64,000 nt of DNA from contig NZ_JAAGOB010000007.1 of assembly GCF_010550695.1 (NCBI RefSeq), positions 1-64,000 of the forward strand, in the 5' to 3' direction. The translations under genes were made by a program, and so were the position numbers. Below are positions 7,858 to 16,861 of this stretch, one piece after another. The first letter of the stretch is position 1, and every line of letters starts with the position of its first letter. The notes under the pieces were generated by a model that was not told the DNA's origin, did not search any database, and saw only the letters and a list, made by a program, of their open reading frames with translations. The DNA comes from Phytoactinopolyspora alkaliphila. GTDB lineage: Bacteria > Actinomycetota > Actinomycetes > Jiangellales > Jiangellaceae.

Positions 7858-9927
7858 GTGGCGCCACGCTTCCGGTTCCGTACCACCTCGCCCGGCGTAG
7901 TGAGCAACGGCGTCGACGACCGTCCCGCTCCGCCGCCCGAGATCTTCCCTCGGCCCCGCCGCGCCCGATGGGGCGCTGAACGCGTGCGCGTCGCTCGGCT
8001 GCGACTGCATCTGCCTCCGTCTCTGGGCCAGTACCGCGAACACGTCAGCGAGCTGGCGTCGGCCGTCGGCTCTGGCTCCGGCCGTGCGTCGCTGCCGGTG
8101 CGCGTCGTCGGCTCCGGGACGCAGCCGGAAGCGTACGAGATCCGCATCACCCGCCGGGGGATCCGGATCGGCACCGCTACCTCCATGGGTGTGCTCCACG
8201 GGATGCGCACTCTGGTGGACCTCTGGGACGACGGCGATGGCGCGACCCTGCCGGTGGCGGAGATCGCCGACAGCCCGTCGTTCGATGTCCGCGGTGTCTT
8301 CGCGGAATCGTTCATCGGCACCGACCGGATGGACCTGGCCGACTGGCGGCGCTTCGTCGACGCGATGGGCCAGCTGAAGCTCAACACGATCGGTGTCTCC
8401 CTCTACGGCTGCTGGGACATGCACCACGGCGAGCGCAGCGAGTACTTGTTCGCGCCCCTGGACGACTACCCGGCGCTGATGACGCCGCGCCGGCTGTGGA
8501 CCTGGGACCCGAAGGCCGAGCGCGAGGTGGAGCACTGCGACCTGCCGCTGATGTTCGAGCACGACTTTTTCGGCGACGTTGTCCGCCATGCGAACCGGCA
8601 GGGGATCGAGATCGTCCCGCACCTGGGCGGGCCCGGACACTCGACCCTGCTGCCGCGGCTGATCCCGGCGCTCTCCGCCCTTGACGACGACGGCCGCCCC
8701 ACCGGCTACGGCTACTGCGTGACCGGCGATGCCGCCCGGGAGGCGCTCGCGCGGCTGGTGCGAAGCCTGGCAGGCCAGCATCTGCTGCCGAACCGGATCG
8801 CGCGGCTGCATGTGGCCGGCGACGAGTACTACCCCATCCGCAACGTGGACCCCGCCGATGCCCGCCGGGTGGTCAGCCCGTACTGCCGGTGTTCCGGCTG
8901 CCGGGACCTCACCGCCGGGCAGATGCTGATGGAGTACCTCATCCACGTTGGCCAGGTGCTCGACGAGTACGGCATCACCATGGTCCACTGGCAAGACACT
9001 CTGGTGCGCGAGGGCGTGCTCGACGAGTACCTGGACCGGGTCGAGGCTCGTAGCCTGGCGCGCCCGGTGATCGCCTGGTGGAAGTACAACGATCCGGTGC
9101 CTGCCCCGGACACCTCGCGGGCGGAGGCGTGGAGCTGCCCGATCACCGGCTTCGCCCCGTTCCTGTTCCACCAGGACTTCACCCCGAACATCGAGACCGT
9201 GCTGCGCCGCGGGCACGCCGCGGGCGCCACCGGGGTGTTCGGGTACGGCCAGCCGGACCCGTCGTTCCACCTGAACTACGCCTTCCTGGCCGACCAGGCG
9301 TGGAACGTCGACGGCGGGGGCGGCGCCGAGGAGTTCCTGCGCCGGTTGGCGGCGCGCCTGTGCCCGGAGCAGCCCGAGGCCGCGCGGTACGCGTTCTCGT
9401 CGGCGCGCACGATCACCGCGTCGTATCCGCTGATGATGTACGTCATGCAGCACGTGCTGCCGTTCTTCTCCACGGCTGCCGCAGGAGCGACGAGCTACCC
9501 GGACGACCTGCTGCGGGCGTTCGCCATCGCCCAGCCGCCGCTGGCCGACGTGCTGCGCCAGGTGGCCGACACTCTGCGCGATGCCGTCGCCGGCATGCCG
9601 TCCGGGCGGGAGATCCGGCACTGGCCGAACCCCGTCCGGACCTGGACGCAGGAGAATCTGCGCATCGCGGACACGGCCGATCTGCTCCTTCAGGCGCTCG
9701 TCGTCGCGCGGGCGCCCGAGCCGCCTGCCGCGCACGTCGTGGAGGAATTGGACCGCGCGGGAAAGGCGCTTTTGCGCTCCGTCGCCGCGGTGAAACCGGG
9801 CTATTCCGCACCGGCCGCATTGCGGGAACATTGGATCTTCGTACGGGAACTCCATACCGCGCTCAACCGCCTCCGCGAGAGCGGGGGAGTGGCCGGTGCG
9901 GAATCCTGGTATGCGTGGATTGTCTGA
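7858..9927 (+). CDS. Glycoside hydrolase family 20, beta-N-acetylhexosaminidase-like
   Basis: 689 residues with no recognisable signal peptide, so probably cytoplasmic. The N-terminal 130 residues look like the GH20b-type domain. The catalytic barrel begins at DSPSFDVRGVFAESF. The catalytic Asp-Glu pair lies in LHVAGDEYYP (family pattern HxGGDE, with Ala for the first Gly). IVPHLGGPGHS and WWKYND are further barrel strands. Two Cys in YCRCSGC could bind metal. Known family role: removes terminal GlcNAc or GalNAc by substrate-assisted catalysis. GTG start with AGGAAG upstream. Neighbouring ABC ATPases suggest use of imported oligosaccharides, but this is inference. Confidence 0.83.
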   Translation: MAPRFRFRTTSPGVVSNGVDDRPAPPPEIFPRPRRARWGAERVRVARLRLHLPPSLGQYREHVSELASAVGSGSGRASLPVRVVGSGTQPEAYEIRITRRGIRIGTATSMGVLHGMRTLVDLWDDGDGATLPVAEIADSPSFDVRGVFAESFIGTDRMDLADWRRFVDAMGQLKLNTIGVSLYGCWDMHHGERSEYLFAPLDDYPALMTPRRLWTWDPKAEREVEHCDLPLMFEHDFFGDVVRHANRQGIEIVPHLGGPGHSTLLPRLIPALSALDDDGRPTGYGYCVTGDAAREALARLVRSLAGQHLLPNRIARLHVAGDEYYPIRNVDPADARRVVSPYCRCSGCRDLTAGQMLMEYLIHVGQVLDEYGITMVHWQDTLVREGVLDEYLDRVEARSLARPVIAWWKYNDPVPAPDTSRAEAWSCPITGFAPFLFHQDFTPNIETVLRRGHAAGATGVFGYGQPDPSFHLNYAFLADQAWNVDGGGGAEEFLRRLAARLCPEQPEAARYAFSSARTITASYPLMMYVMQHVLPFFSTAAAGATSYPDDLLRAFAIAQPPLADVLRQVADTLRDAVAGMPSGREIRHWPNPVRTWTQENLRIADTADLLLQALVVARAPEPPAAHVVEELDRAGKALLRSVAAVKPGYSAPAALREHWIFVRELHTALNRLRESGGVAGAESWYAWIV

Positions 9928-10209
9928 TCCATTTCACCCCCGCTGAGTCACATTTTTCTGGTGTCGCTGCAGGTCAGCACATGCATGAAAAGTGGCTGTA
10001 GGGGAAACTACTGTCGAAATGCTAAAGTCAATCACTGAAACCGAAGTGAATGGCTCGTCGCCTCTGCCATCGCCACTCCAGGCGGGCAGCCGTCGTCGAA
10101 AGGAGGCGCGCACGCTCGGCCCAGTGCTTCCGGATTGCCGTCCAGGCGCCTATTCCACTCGCTATCCGCCGCCCCCATTCCGCCCGACCTCCTAGGAGGA
10201 CGAGTGTCC
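9928..10209. other. Intergenic leader before the ABC ATPase pair
   Basis: About 280 bases without a gene. The first 110 bases are noticeably AT-richer than their surroundings and probably contain the promoter for the ATPase pair. I see no strong hairpin or clear -35/-10 pair. Confidence 0.35.
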
Positions 10210-11301
10210 ATGGACATTTCCTCTGAGCCGCAGACCCCGGATCGAGCGGACACCAGGCTAGGCGCACCGCTGCTGTCGGTGCGCGACCTCACCACGCGAC
10301 TCGCGGTGGAGAGCGGAGTCGTCCAGGCGGTACGCGGAGTGAGCTGGGACATCTATCCCGGTGAGATCCTCGGCATCGTCGGCGAATCCGGATCGGGCAA
10401 GAGCGTGAGCGTGAGCTCGCTGCTCCGGCTGCTGCCCTCGCCGCCGGCCATCGTGTCCGGCTCGGTGATGTACAACGGCCAGGACCTGCTGACACTGCCC
10501 GAGCGCAGGATGCGGCGGATCCGGGGCCAGGAGATCTCGATGATCTTCCAGGACCCGATGACGTCGTTCAACCCGGTCAAGACCATCGGCAGCCAGATCT
10601 CCGAAGCCATCCGCGTCCATCACCGCTCGGTCTCCCGCCGTGCGGCCCGGGCCAGGGCCATCGAGCTGCTCGGCATGGTGGGCGTGCCCAGCCCGGAGGG
10701 CCGCTACAAGCAGTTCCCGCACGAGTACTCCGGCGGCATGCGGCAGCGCGCTATGATCGCGATGGCGATGGCGAACCAGCCGAAGCTGATCATCGCCGAC
10801 GAGCCGACCACCGCGCTGGACGTCACCATCCAGGCGCAGGTGCTGGAGATCCTCCAGCTCGCGCAGCGTGAGACCAACGCGGCTATCGTGCTCATCACCC
10901 ATGACCTGGGGCTGATTGCCGAGCTGGCCGACCGGGTGCTGGTCATGTATGCCGGCAAGGTGGTGGAGTCGGCACCGGTGATGGAGCTCTTCCGCCAGCC
11001 ACGGCACCCCTACACGCTCAGCCTGCTGGGCAGCCTGCCGCGCCTGGACGTCGAGCTGGACCACCTGGTGTCCATCCCCGGCCAGCCGCCGAGCCTGACC
11101 AACCCGCCACCCGGCTGCGCGTTCTACCTGCGCTGCAAGATGAGCGACGGCCGGGAGAGGTGCTGGCAGGAAGAACCGGCGCTGCTCAGCATCGGCGCCG
11201 GGCCACGCTCCGCGGCGTGCCACTTCTCCGACGAGATGGACGGGCTCGCGCAGTCCGTCACCGAGACGACAGGCGTCGACGTCCGTGCCGGAAAGGAATA
11301 A
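10210..11301 (+). CDS. ABC transporter ATP-binding protein, OppD/DppD type
   Basis: 363 residues. Walker [10 protein letters not shown]-loop [11 protein letters not shown], signature YSGGMRQR, Walker [13 protein letters not shown] and the switch His in ITHD are all intact. The C-terminal oligopeptide-transporter extension with a Cys-rich motif (GCAFYLRC ... RCW ... AACHF) is present. ATG 10210 is chosen: AGGAGG sits ten bases upstream; GTG 10204 is the alternative. It powers import of peptides, oligosaccharides or nickel-type substrates with its partner at 11309. No permease or binding protein adjoins the pair. Confidence 0.9.
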   Translation: MDISSEPQTPDRADTRLGAPLLSVRDLTTRLAVESGVVQAVRGVSWDIYPGEILGIVGESGSGKSVSVSSLLRLLPSPPAIVSGSVMYNGQDLLTLPERRMRRIRGQEISMIFQDPMTSFNPVKTIGSQISEAIRVHHRSVSRRAARARAIELLGMVGVPSPEGRYKQFPHEYSGGMRQRAMIAMAMANQPKLIIADEPTTALDVTIQAQVLEILQLAQRETNAAIVLITHDLGLIAELADRVLVMYAGKVVESAPVMELFRQPRHPYTLSLLGSLPRLDVELDHLVSIPGQPPSLTNPPPGCAFYLRCKMSDGRERCWQEEPALLSIGAGPRSAACHFSDEMDGLAQSVTETTGVDVRAGKE

Positions 11302-11308
11302 GCCCTCT

Positions 11309-12385
11309 ATGACGAGCATCGCGACGGCGCGCCTGCAGAGCACAGGGCAGACGGCCGAGAAATCACCCGGAGGCACGGAGATCCTGCGGGTCGAGGGGCT
11401 CAAGGTCCATTTCCCGGTGACGTCCACCCTGCTGCGCCGCACGCTGGGCACCGTGAAGGCGGTGGACGGCGTCGACTTCACCATCGCGGCTGGGGAGACC
11501 CTCGGCCTGGTGGGGGAGTCCGGCTGCGGCAAGTCCACCACCGGGCTGTCCATCCTCCGGCTGATCGAGCCGACGTCGGGCCGCGTCGTCTTCCGCGGGG
11601 AGGATCTCACTGGACTGAGCAAGCGGAGCCTGCGCCCCTATCGGCGGGAGATGCAGATCGTCCTGCAGGATCCGTACTCGTCGCTGGACCCGCGGATGAC
11701 GGTGCGTTCCATCGTCTCGGAGCCGCTGAAGGTGCACCGGCTGTACAAGGGCGCCGCCCGCGCGGAGCGGGTGGACGAGCTGCTCCAGCTGGTGGGGCTG
11801 CAGCCGGAACACGCCAGCCGGTATCCGCACGAGTTCTCCGGCGGGCAGCGCCAGCGCATCAGCATCGCCCGGGCGCTGGCGCTGGACCCGCAGCTGCTGG
11901 TGCTCGACGAGCCGGTCTCCGCGCTCGACGTCTCCATCCAGGCGCAGGTGGTGAACCTGCTCGAGCGACTGCAGGACGAGCTGTCTCTCGCGTACCTGTT
12001 CGTCGCGCACGACCTGTCGATCGTCAAGCACATCTGCGACCGGGTGGCGGTGATGTACCTGGGCCACATCGTCGAGACCGGGACCACCGACGACGTCTAC
12101 AAGCGGCCGACGCACCCCTACACCCAGGCGCTGCTGTCCGCCGTGCCGATCCCCGACCCCGAACATCGCGGCCGGAAGAAGCGGATCGTGCTGCAAGGAG
12201 ACGTGCCCAGCCCGCAGAACCCGCCCTCCGGCTGCCCGTTCCGGACCCGGTGCTGGAAGGCGCAGGACATCTGCGCCGAGGAGATGCCCGAGCTGATCGA
12301 CCGCTTCGGCCACGGCCATCCCAGCGCATGCCACTTCGCGGCGCCGCCGGAGAACGGCCCGGCGGTGCCCGCGTCCGTCCGGTGA
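11309..12385 (+). CDS. ABC transporter ATP-binding protein, OppF/DppF type
   Basis: 358 residues. Walker [11 protein letters not shown]-loop [15 protein letters not shown], signature FSGGQRQR, Walker [13 protein letters not shown], switch His in VAHD; the C-terminal Cys-rich extension GCPFRTRC ... CAEE ... SACHF is intact. ATG 11309 has GGAAAGGA upstream and follows the OppD-like stop by seven bases, so the two form an operon and presumably a heterodimeric ATPase. A short C-rich hairpin region (12399-12425) separates it from the convergent copper chaperone gene and may end both transcripts. Confidence 0.9.
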   Translation: MTSIATARLQSTGQTAEKSPGGTEILRVEGLKVHFPVTSTLLRRTLGTVKAVDGVDFTIAAGETLGLVGESGCGKSTTGLSILRLIEPTSGRVVFRGEDLTGLSKRSLRPYRREMQIVLQDPYSSLDPRMTVRSIVSEPLKVHRLYKGAARAERVDELLQLVGLQPEHASRYPHEFSGGQRQRISIARALALDPQLLVLDEPVSALDVSIQAQVVNLLERLQDELSLAYLFVAHDLSIVKHICDRVAVMYLGHIVETGTTDDVYKRPTHPYTQALLSAVPIPDPEHRGRKKRIVLQGDVPSPQNPPSGCPFRTRCWKAQDICAEEMPELIDRFGHGHPSACHFAAPPENGPAVPASVR

Positions 12386-12434
12386 CGCGGGCACCGCGCC
12401 GGGTAAGCCAGGTCAGGCCCGGGTCAGTCCGCGG

Positions 12435-12650
12435 TCAGGCCGGTGCGACGGCTGCCGTGTATCCGGCCTCGGCGATCGCCGTGTGGACCGCCTCTTCGGA
12501 GACGTGACCGTGCACGGTGACCGTCGAGCTGTCGAGGTCGACGACGGTGGCGGTGGCGCCTGGGAGCTTGCCGACGGCCGTCTCGACCTTGGTGGCGCAT
12601 CCGCCACACGTCATCCCGGCTACCTGGTAGGTGGTCGCGATGTCACACAT
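12435..12650 (-). CDS. copZ: Copper chaperone, heavy-metal-associated domain (CopZ-like)
   Basis: 71-residue single HMA domain with the copper site MTCGGC near residue 13 and a beta-alpha-beta-beta-alpha-beta pattern ending AIAEAGYTAAV. ATG 12650 has AGGAG nine bases upstream. CopZ-type proteins carry Cu(I) to P-type ATPases; no such ATPase or csoR gene is in the window, so it is a monocistronic outlier. A CsoR-type operator lies in its promoter (12712-12736), which fits copper induction. Confidence 0.9.
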   Translation of the reverse strand: MCDIATTYQVAGMTCGGCATKVETAVGKLPGATATVVDLDSSTVTVHGHVSEEAVHTAIAEAGYTAAVAPA

Positions 12651-12711
12651 GGGTTCTCCTTCTCGTCCGGCGATGGCCGGCACCGCCCGTTTTGACCGAT
12701 ACGCTCAGTAC

Positions 12712-12736
12712 ATTACCCCCCTAGGGTATTGGTCAA
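12712..12736 (-). promoter_or_regulatory. Promoter with CsoR-type operator for the copper chaperone
   Basis: On the minus strand a TTGACC -35 (12736-12731) and a TAATGT-like -10 (about 12715-12710) flank the dyad TACCCCCCTAGGGTA (12714-12728). This G/C-run pseudo-palindrome with TA ends is the known CsoR copper-repressor site. Its position between -35 and -10 would block polymerase until Cu(I) releases the repressor. The site was recognised by eye, not by a matrix search. Confidence 0.7.
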
Positions 12737-12811
12737 GGGTGGTGGCTCTGACAGCACGCCCGATTCGAGCGCTCCCCCGAGGAGCCGGGTGATAGCCCGG
12801 GTGGGGGGTGA

Positions 12812-13633
12812 TCAGGCCACGGACATCCGGGCGGACACGTGCCGGGCGGTGAGGACGAGCTGCGGGCCGATGCCCTCGACGTGCCGCGCCAGGCGTGACG
12901 TGGGGCCGGAGACGTTGATCGCGGCCAGGGTCTCCCCGGTGGCGCTGGTGATCGGCGCCCCCACCGACGTGAGCCCGTCCTCGAGCTCGTCGATGGCCAC
13001 CGTGAACCCCCGCGCTCGTTCCTGCCTGATCAGGTCGATGACGCTGCGCATGCTTTCCGGCGCGCGTGGCCCCAGGCCCGCACCCTGGAGATCCCCGTGC
13101 ACGAGGTTCGCGACATCCTCGTCGGACATGTGCAGCATGAGCGCCCGGCCCGACGCGCAGGAATGCAGCGGCGACGTCCGTCCCACCCAGCCTCCGGCCT
13201 GGACGGACTGCATGGAGCTCTCCCTGGCCACCGTGAAGGACCGGTTGCCCTGCAGGACCGAGATGAGGGCCGTCTCCCTGGTACGGGCCACGAGATCGCG
13301 CAACGCCGGCGTGGCCAGCGCGAGCAGCCGCTGATCCCCGGCGCGGCCGGCTAAGTGATACATCCTCCAGCCCAGTCGGTAGGCGCGGGTCTCCTGATCC
13401 TGCTCGAGCAGCCCGGATGCCGCCAGCACCTTGAGCATGCGCGACACCTGGCTGCGCTCACGGCCCAGATGGCGGGCGACCTCGCTGACGGTGAGGGCGC
13501 CGGACGTGCCCCGGTCACCGAAGGCGAGCAGGACCGTGGCCACCCGTCCGGCGGCGGAGGAGTTGAGGTCATCCCCATCGGCCGGCGCTTTGGCGGGGCC
13601 GGTGCGGTCAGTGGTCGCGGCTGTTCTCGGCAT
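12812..13633 (-). CDS. IclR family transcriptional regulator
   Basis: 273 residues. N-terminal winged helix-turn-helix (LTVSEVARHLGRERSQVSRMLKVLAASGLL, about residues 48-77) and a C-terminal IclR ligand domain (SPLHSCASGRALM, GFTVAIDELEDGLTSVGAPI). ATG 13633 has GAAGGGA eight bases upstream. It is divergent from the lyase gene at 13749 across 115 bases, the usual arrangement for local control of a catabolic operon. The intergenic region holds the dyad AGCAA-N6-TTGCT at 13674-13689. Confidence 0.88.
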   Translation of the reverse strand: MPRTAATTDRTGPAKAPADGDDLNSSAAGRVATVLLAFGDRGTSGALTVSEVARHLGRERSQVSRMLKVLAASGLLEQDQETRAYRLGWRMYHLAGRAGDQRLLALATPALRDLVARTRETALISVLQGNRSFTVARESSMQSVQAGGWVGRTSPLHSCASGRALMLHMSDEDVANLVHGDLQGAGLGPRAPESMRSVIDLIRQERARGFTVAIDELEDGLTSVGAPITSATGETLAAINVSGPTSRLARHVEGIGPQLVLTARHVSARMSVA

Positions 13634-13673
13634 GTCTGCCGTCCCTTCGCCGGAAATCTGAGCGTGTTGTGAC

Positions 13674-13689
13674 AGCAATCGTGCTTGCT
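13674..13689. promoter_or_regulatory. Candidate IclR operator between regulator and lyase gene
   Basis: A dyad AGCAA-TCGTGC-TTGCT lies midway between the divergent IclR and lyase starts, next to an AT-rich stretch ending GAAACACA. Position and symmetry suit an IclR dimer site; assignment is by eye only. Confidence 0.4.
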
Positions 13690-13748
13690 ATTGAAACACA
13701 CCATCTTCAGGATCGGCACAAGCCGTACGACGAAGGGACCGGTACACC

Positions 13749-15083
13749 GTGGAGAGACTGGCCCGCACCGACACTGAGTCGCAGATCTTCTATGCCGATC
13801 AGACCCGGCTCGCGCTGGAGAACTTCCCGCACGGCGGCCGGCGGCTCAGCGACGTGCCCGAGTTCGTCCGGGCCTACGGGCTGGTCAAGCTGGCATGCGC
13901 ACGGGCCAACATCGAGCTCGGTGTGATCGACGCCACCCGCGGGGAAGCCATCGTGGCGGCCGCCAGAAGCGTGGCCGCTTTGGAGCATCTCCCGCAGTTC
14001 CGCACCGCACTGGTGCAGGGCGGCGGCGGCACCTCCAGCAACATGAACGTCAACGAGGTGATCGCGACGCTGGCCAACCGGATGCTCGACGCCTCGGGCC
14101 TACTCGACGGCGACGGCACCCGGGTGCACCCCAACGATCACGTGAACGCGTCGCAGTCCACCAACGACACCTACCCGACGGCCATGTCACTGACGCTGAC
14201 CGAGCGGGCCCAGCCGGCGCTGGCCGCGCTGGCCGGGCTTCGCGAAGCGTTGCTCCGGCAGGCGGAGAAGGGCGGCACGACCCGCCGTCTCGGCCGGACG
14301 TGCCTGCGCGACGCCACGTCGCTCAGTGTCGAGCAGACGCACCACGCCCAGGCGAACATCGTGGGTCACGGGCTTACCGCGCTGCGCGAGAGCATCGACG
14401 CGTTGCGCACCGTGCCGCTGGGCGGAACCGTCCTCGGCACCGGTGCCGGCGCTCCCGGCGGGTTCGCGCGGGTGGCAGTGGCTGGTCTCTCGGCCGAGAC
14501 AGGCCTGGACCTGGCGTCGCCGGCCGACGTGTTCGCCGCGATGGCGCATCCGGACTCACTGGCCACTGTGGCGGCGGCGTGCCGGCAAGCCGCAATCGCG
14601 ATGGCCCGGATCGCCGCGGATCTGCGGTTCCTGTCGGCCGGGCCGGTGGGCGGCCCAGCCGAGGTGGTGCTGCCGGCGCTGCAGAACGGATCGTCGATCA
14701 TGCCCGGCAAGGTGAACCCGGTGATACCCGAGCTCGTCATCCAGCTCAGCTACCGGGTCCGCGGCAACGCCCACACCGCCGAGCTGGCCGTGGCGGCGGG
14801 TGAGCTCGAGCTCAACGTCATGGGGCCGGTAGCGCTGGATGCGCTCCTCACCTGCCTCACCGACATCCGCGATGCCGCGACCTACTTCGCCGAGAAGTGC
14901 ATAGATGGACTTCAGTGGGACCGCCGGGCGACTGAACACGCCTTGAGCGGGTCGCTCGACGGGCTCGTCGATCTGGCGAGTGCGAACGGTTACACGGCCG
15001 CTTCGCGTCAGGCGGAGCCGAAGCAGGCCCCCGTCGTTCCTGGCGATATACGGCTAGGCACGACGCCTTCGAATAGTGAATAG
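13749..15083 (+). CDS. Aspartase/fumarase superfamily lyase with altered substrate pocket
   Basis: 444 residues. Typical superfamily signatures: GTSSNMNVNEV, NASQSTNDTYPTA and GSSIMPGKVNPVIPE (G314-S315-S316 begin the mobile catalytic loop), closest to aspartate ammonia-lyase. The normally conserved GRTHLQDA is GRTCLRDA (Cys185 for His, Arg187 for Gln), and the GTGLNA stretch is GTGAGAPGG, so the carboxylate pocket differs. GTG start, GAAGGGA upstream. These enzymes eliminate an amine or water from a succinyl skeleton to give fumarate or an analogue. First gene of the catabolic operon controlled by the divergent IclR; probably acts on an N-substituted aspartate or another beta-amino acid (inference). 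Confidence 0.78.
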   Translation: MERLARTDTESQIFYADQTRLALENFPHGGRRLSDVPEFVRAYGLVKLACARANIELGVIDATRGEAIVAAARSVAALEHLPQFRTALVQGGGGTSSNMNVNEVIATLANRMLDASGLLDGDGTRVHPNDHVNASQSTNDTYPTAMSLTLTERAQPALAALAGLREALLRQAEKGGTTRRLGRTCLRDATSLSVEQTHHAQANIVGHGLTALRESIDALRTVPLGGTVLGTGAGAPGGFARVAVAGLSAETGLDLASPADVFAAMAHPDSLATVAAACRQAAIAMARIAADLRFLSAGPVGGPAEVVLPALQNGSSIMPGKVNPVIPELVIQLSYRVRGNAHTAELAVAAGELELNVMGPVALDALLTCLTDIRDAATYFAEKCIDGLQWDRRATEHALSGSLDGLVDLASANGYTAASRQAEPKQAPVVPGDIRLGTTPSNSE

Positions 15084-15144
15084 TCCCGCAGAACCGGCGT
15101 GCCACGCTGCGGCGCCGTTTCGGTAACGCTGAGGAGGACAGATC

Positions 15145-16824
15145 ATGAAGCCTCGATCGGCCGCAACACGAGCGACGTCTGCCGGTGCCGCGCTAATCCT
15201 GTCGGCCATGGTCACGGTCTCGTGCACCACCGGTCCGCCGCCGCAGGGCACGGACGGCGACGGCGAGGCGAACGTCGCCGACGTCGAATCCCTCACGCCT
15301 GTGCAACCCTTCGAGTTCATCACCACCACCACGGCCGACAACCCGCAGCGTTTCGAGGTCGGCAGGATCATCGTGGAGTCCTGGGAGCAGCTCGGCATCC
15401 CGGTGGAGCTCGCGACGTACTCGCCGGACGAGATGGCACGGCGGGCGTTCAGCACCAAGGAGTACGACACTTACCTGATCGAGTACAGCCCCACCGTCGA
15501 ACGCCTCGACCCCAACGACCTGCTGAGCAGGTTCTACTCCGGCAACGCCGGAGACGACGGGAGCAACCTCTCCGGCTATCAGAACCCCGAGTTCGACGAG
15601 CTGTACGACAAGCAGCTCGTCGCCGTGGACCAGGAGAGCCGCGCGGACCTCGTCCGCCGAGCCCAGGAGCTGGTGGCCGAGGACGTGCCGGTCGGCCTTC
15701 TGCTGCACCCCACGTATGTGGGCCCGTACAACGCCGAGGATTGGAGCGGGGCCGTGGACGCCGCCGAGGCGCCGGCCTACAACTTCTGGAGCCTGCTGGA
15801 GATGACGCCGACGGGGGACAGGGCGACGCTGGTCACGGCCACCATCGCCGGCACCAACACGCTGAACCCGCTGGTGGCCACCGGGATAGAGGACCGGCTT
15901 CCGGTGTCCTACATCTACGACTCGCTGGTGCGCATCGGCCCGGGCGCCACCCCCGAACTGTGGGCGGCGGAGTCCGTGGACGTGGACGGCACGGTGGTCA
16001 CCGTGACCCTGCGCGACGGGATGGCCTTCCACGACGGGACGCCGGTCACCGCGGAGGACGTCGCCTTCACCTTCCAGTACATGAAAGAGCACGAGGCGCT
16101 CGCCTTCGCCAGCCGTCTCGCGCAGGTGGACGACGTCTCGGTCGACGGCGACCAGGTGGTGTTCGAGCTGGCACAGCCGAGCGCCGCGTTCGAGACCGTG
16201 GTTCTCGGCTCGGTGCCCATCCTCCCGCGGCACATCTGGGAGGAGATCGACGATCCCCTCGGCTACGACAACGCCGAGCCGGTCGGATCCGGCCCGTTCG
16301 AGTTCGACTCACAGCGGCGAGACGCCGAGCTGCGGATGACGGCCAACGAGGAGCACTTCAGCCCACCCAACGCCGACGGGCTGGTGCTGACGGTCTACGG
16401 CAGCCGGGATGCCATGATCGGTGCCCTGGAGACGGGCGACGCCGACCTGCTCAGCGTCCCGCTCACCATCCCGCAGGCCGCCCGCTTCGACGGAAGCGCC
16501 GACGTGGGCGTCATCGAGACCGGCGGATACGGCTGGCTCGGCGTCCACTACAACATGCGCAAGCCTCCGTTCGACGACGTGCGGTTCCGGCGTGCGCTGT
16601 CGATGCTGATTCCCGCGGAGGACGTCATCGACATCGTCTACGACGGCTCGGGCGAACCGGCCGGATCGATCATCGCGCCGGTGCTGCCGTGGAACAACCC
16701 CGACGTGGCGCCGCTGCCCTACGATCCGGACGGCGCCCGGGCCGAGCTGGAGGCCGCCGGGTACGTCATCGACGCAGGCACGCTCTACTACCCGCCGGAC
16801 CACCAGCCGGAAGGCGACGAGTAG
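15145..16824 (+). CDS. Extracellular solute-binding protein, family 5, circularly permuted
   Basis: 559-residue lipoprotein: basic N-terminus, hydrophobic core, lipobox ending at Cys27. Family 5 proteins bind peptides, opines, nickel or sugars. Here the order of halves is reversed. Residues about 48-212 hold what is normally the C-terminal lobe (EVGRIIVESWEQLGIPVEL, YSGN, LSGYQNPEFDELYD, RAQELVAEDVPV). Residues about 227-555 hold what is normally the N-terminal lobe (TNTLNPLVAT, YDSLVRI, LRDGMAFHDGTPVTAEDV, PVGSGPFEF, FDDVRFRRALSM, YDPDGARAELEAAGY). The protein ends LYYPPDHQPEGDE, where the normal protein would run on into the C-lobe. Followed by its permease genes. Confidence 0.9.
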   Translation: MKPRSAATRATSAGAALILSAMVTVSCTTGPPPQGTDGDGEANVADVESLTPVQPFEFITTTTADNPQRFEVGRIIVESWEQLGIPVELATYSPDEMARRAFSTKEYDTYLIEYSPTVERLDPNDLLSRFYSGNAGDDGSNLSGYQNPEFDELYDKQLVAVDQESRADLVRRAQELVAEDVPVGLLLHPTYVGPYNAEDWSGAVDAAEAPAYNFWSLLEMTPTGDRATLVTATIAGTNTLNPLVATGIEDRLPVSYIYDSLVRIGPGATPELWAAESVDVDGTVVTVTLRDGMAFHDGTPVTAEDVAFTFQYMKEHEALAFASRLAQVDDVSVDGDQVVFELAQPSAAFETVVLGSVPILPRHIWEEIDDPLGYDNAEPVGSGPFEFDSQRRDAELRMTANEEHFSPPNADGLVLTVYGSRDAMIGALETGDADLLSVPLTIPQAARFDGSADVGVIETGGYGWLGVHYNMRKPPFDDVRFRRALSMLIPAEDVIDIVYDGSGEPAGSIIAPVLPWNNPDVAPLPYDPDGARAELEAAGYVIDAGTLYYPPDHQPEGDE

Positions 16825-16861
16825 CAGCCGCCCGGCACGACGGAGCACCCCTGGGGGCGAC

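Noticed and set aside
7627-9855. 742-residue minus frame over the GH20 gene
   Set aside because: Shadow caused by high third-position GC; the plus strand has the catalytic Asp-Glu and a ribosome site.
12399-12425. Strong intrinsic terminator after OppF
   Set aside because: Only a short CCGGG/CCCGG stem with no T-run, so left as a remark.
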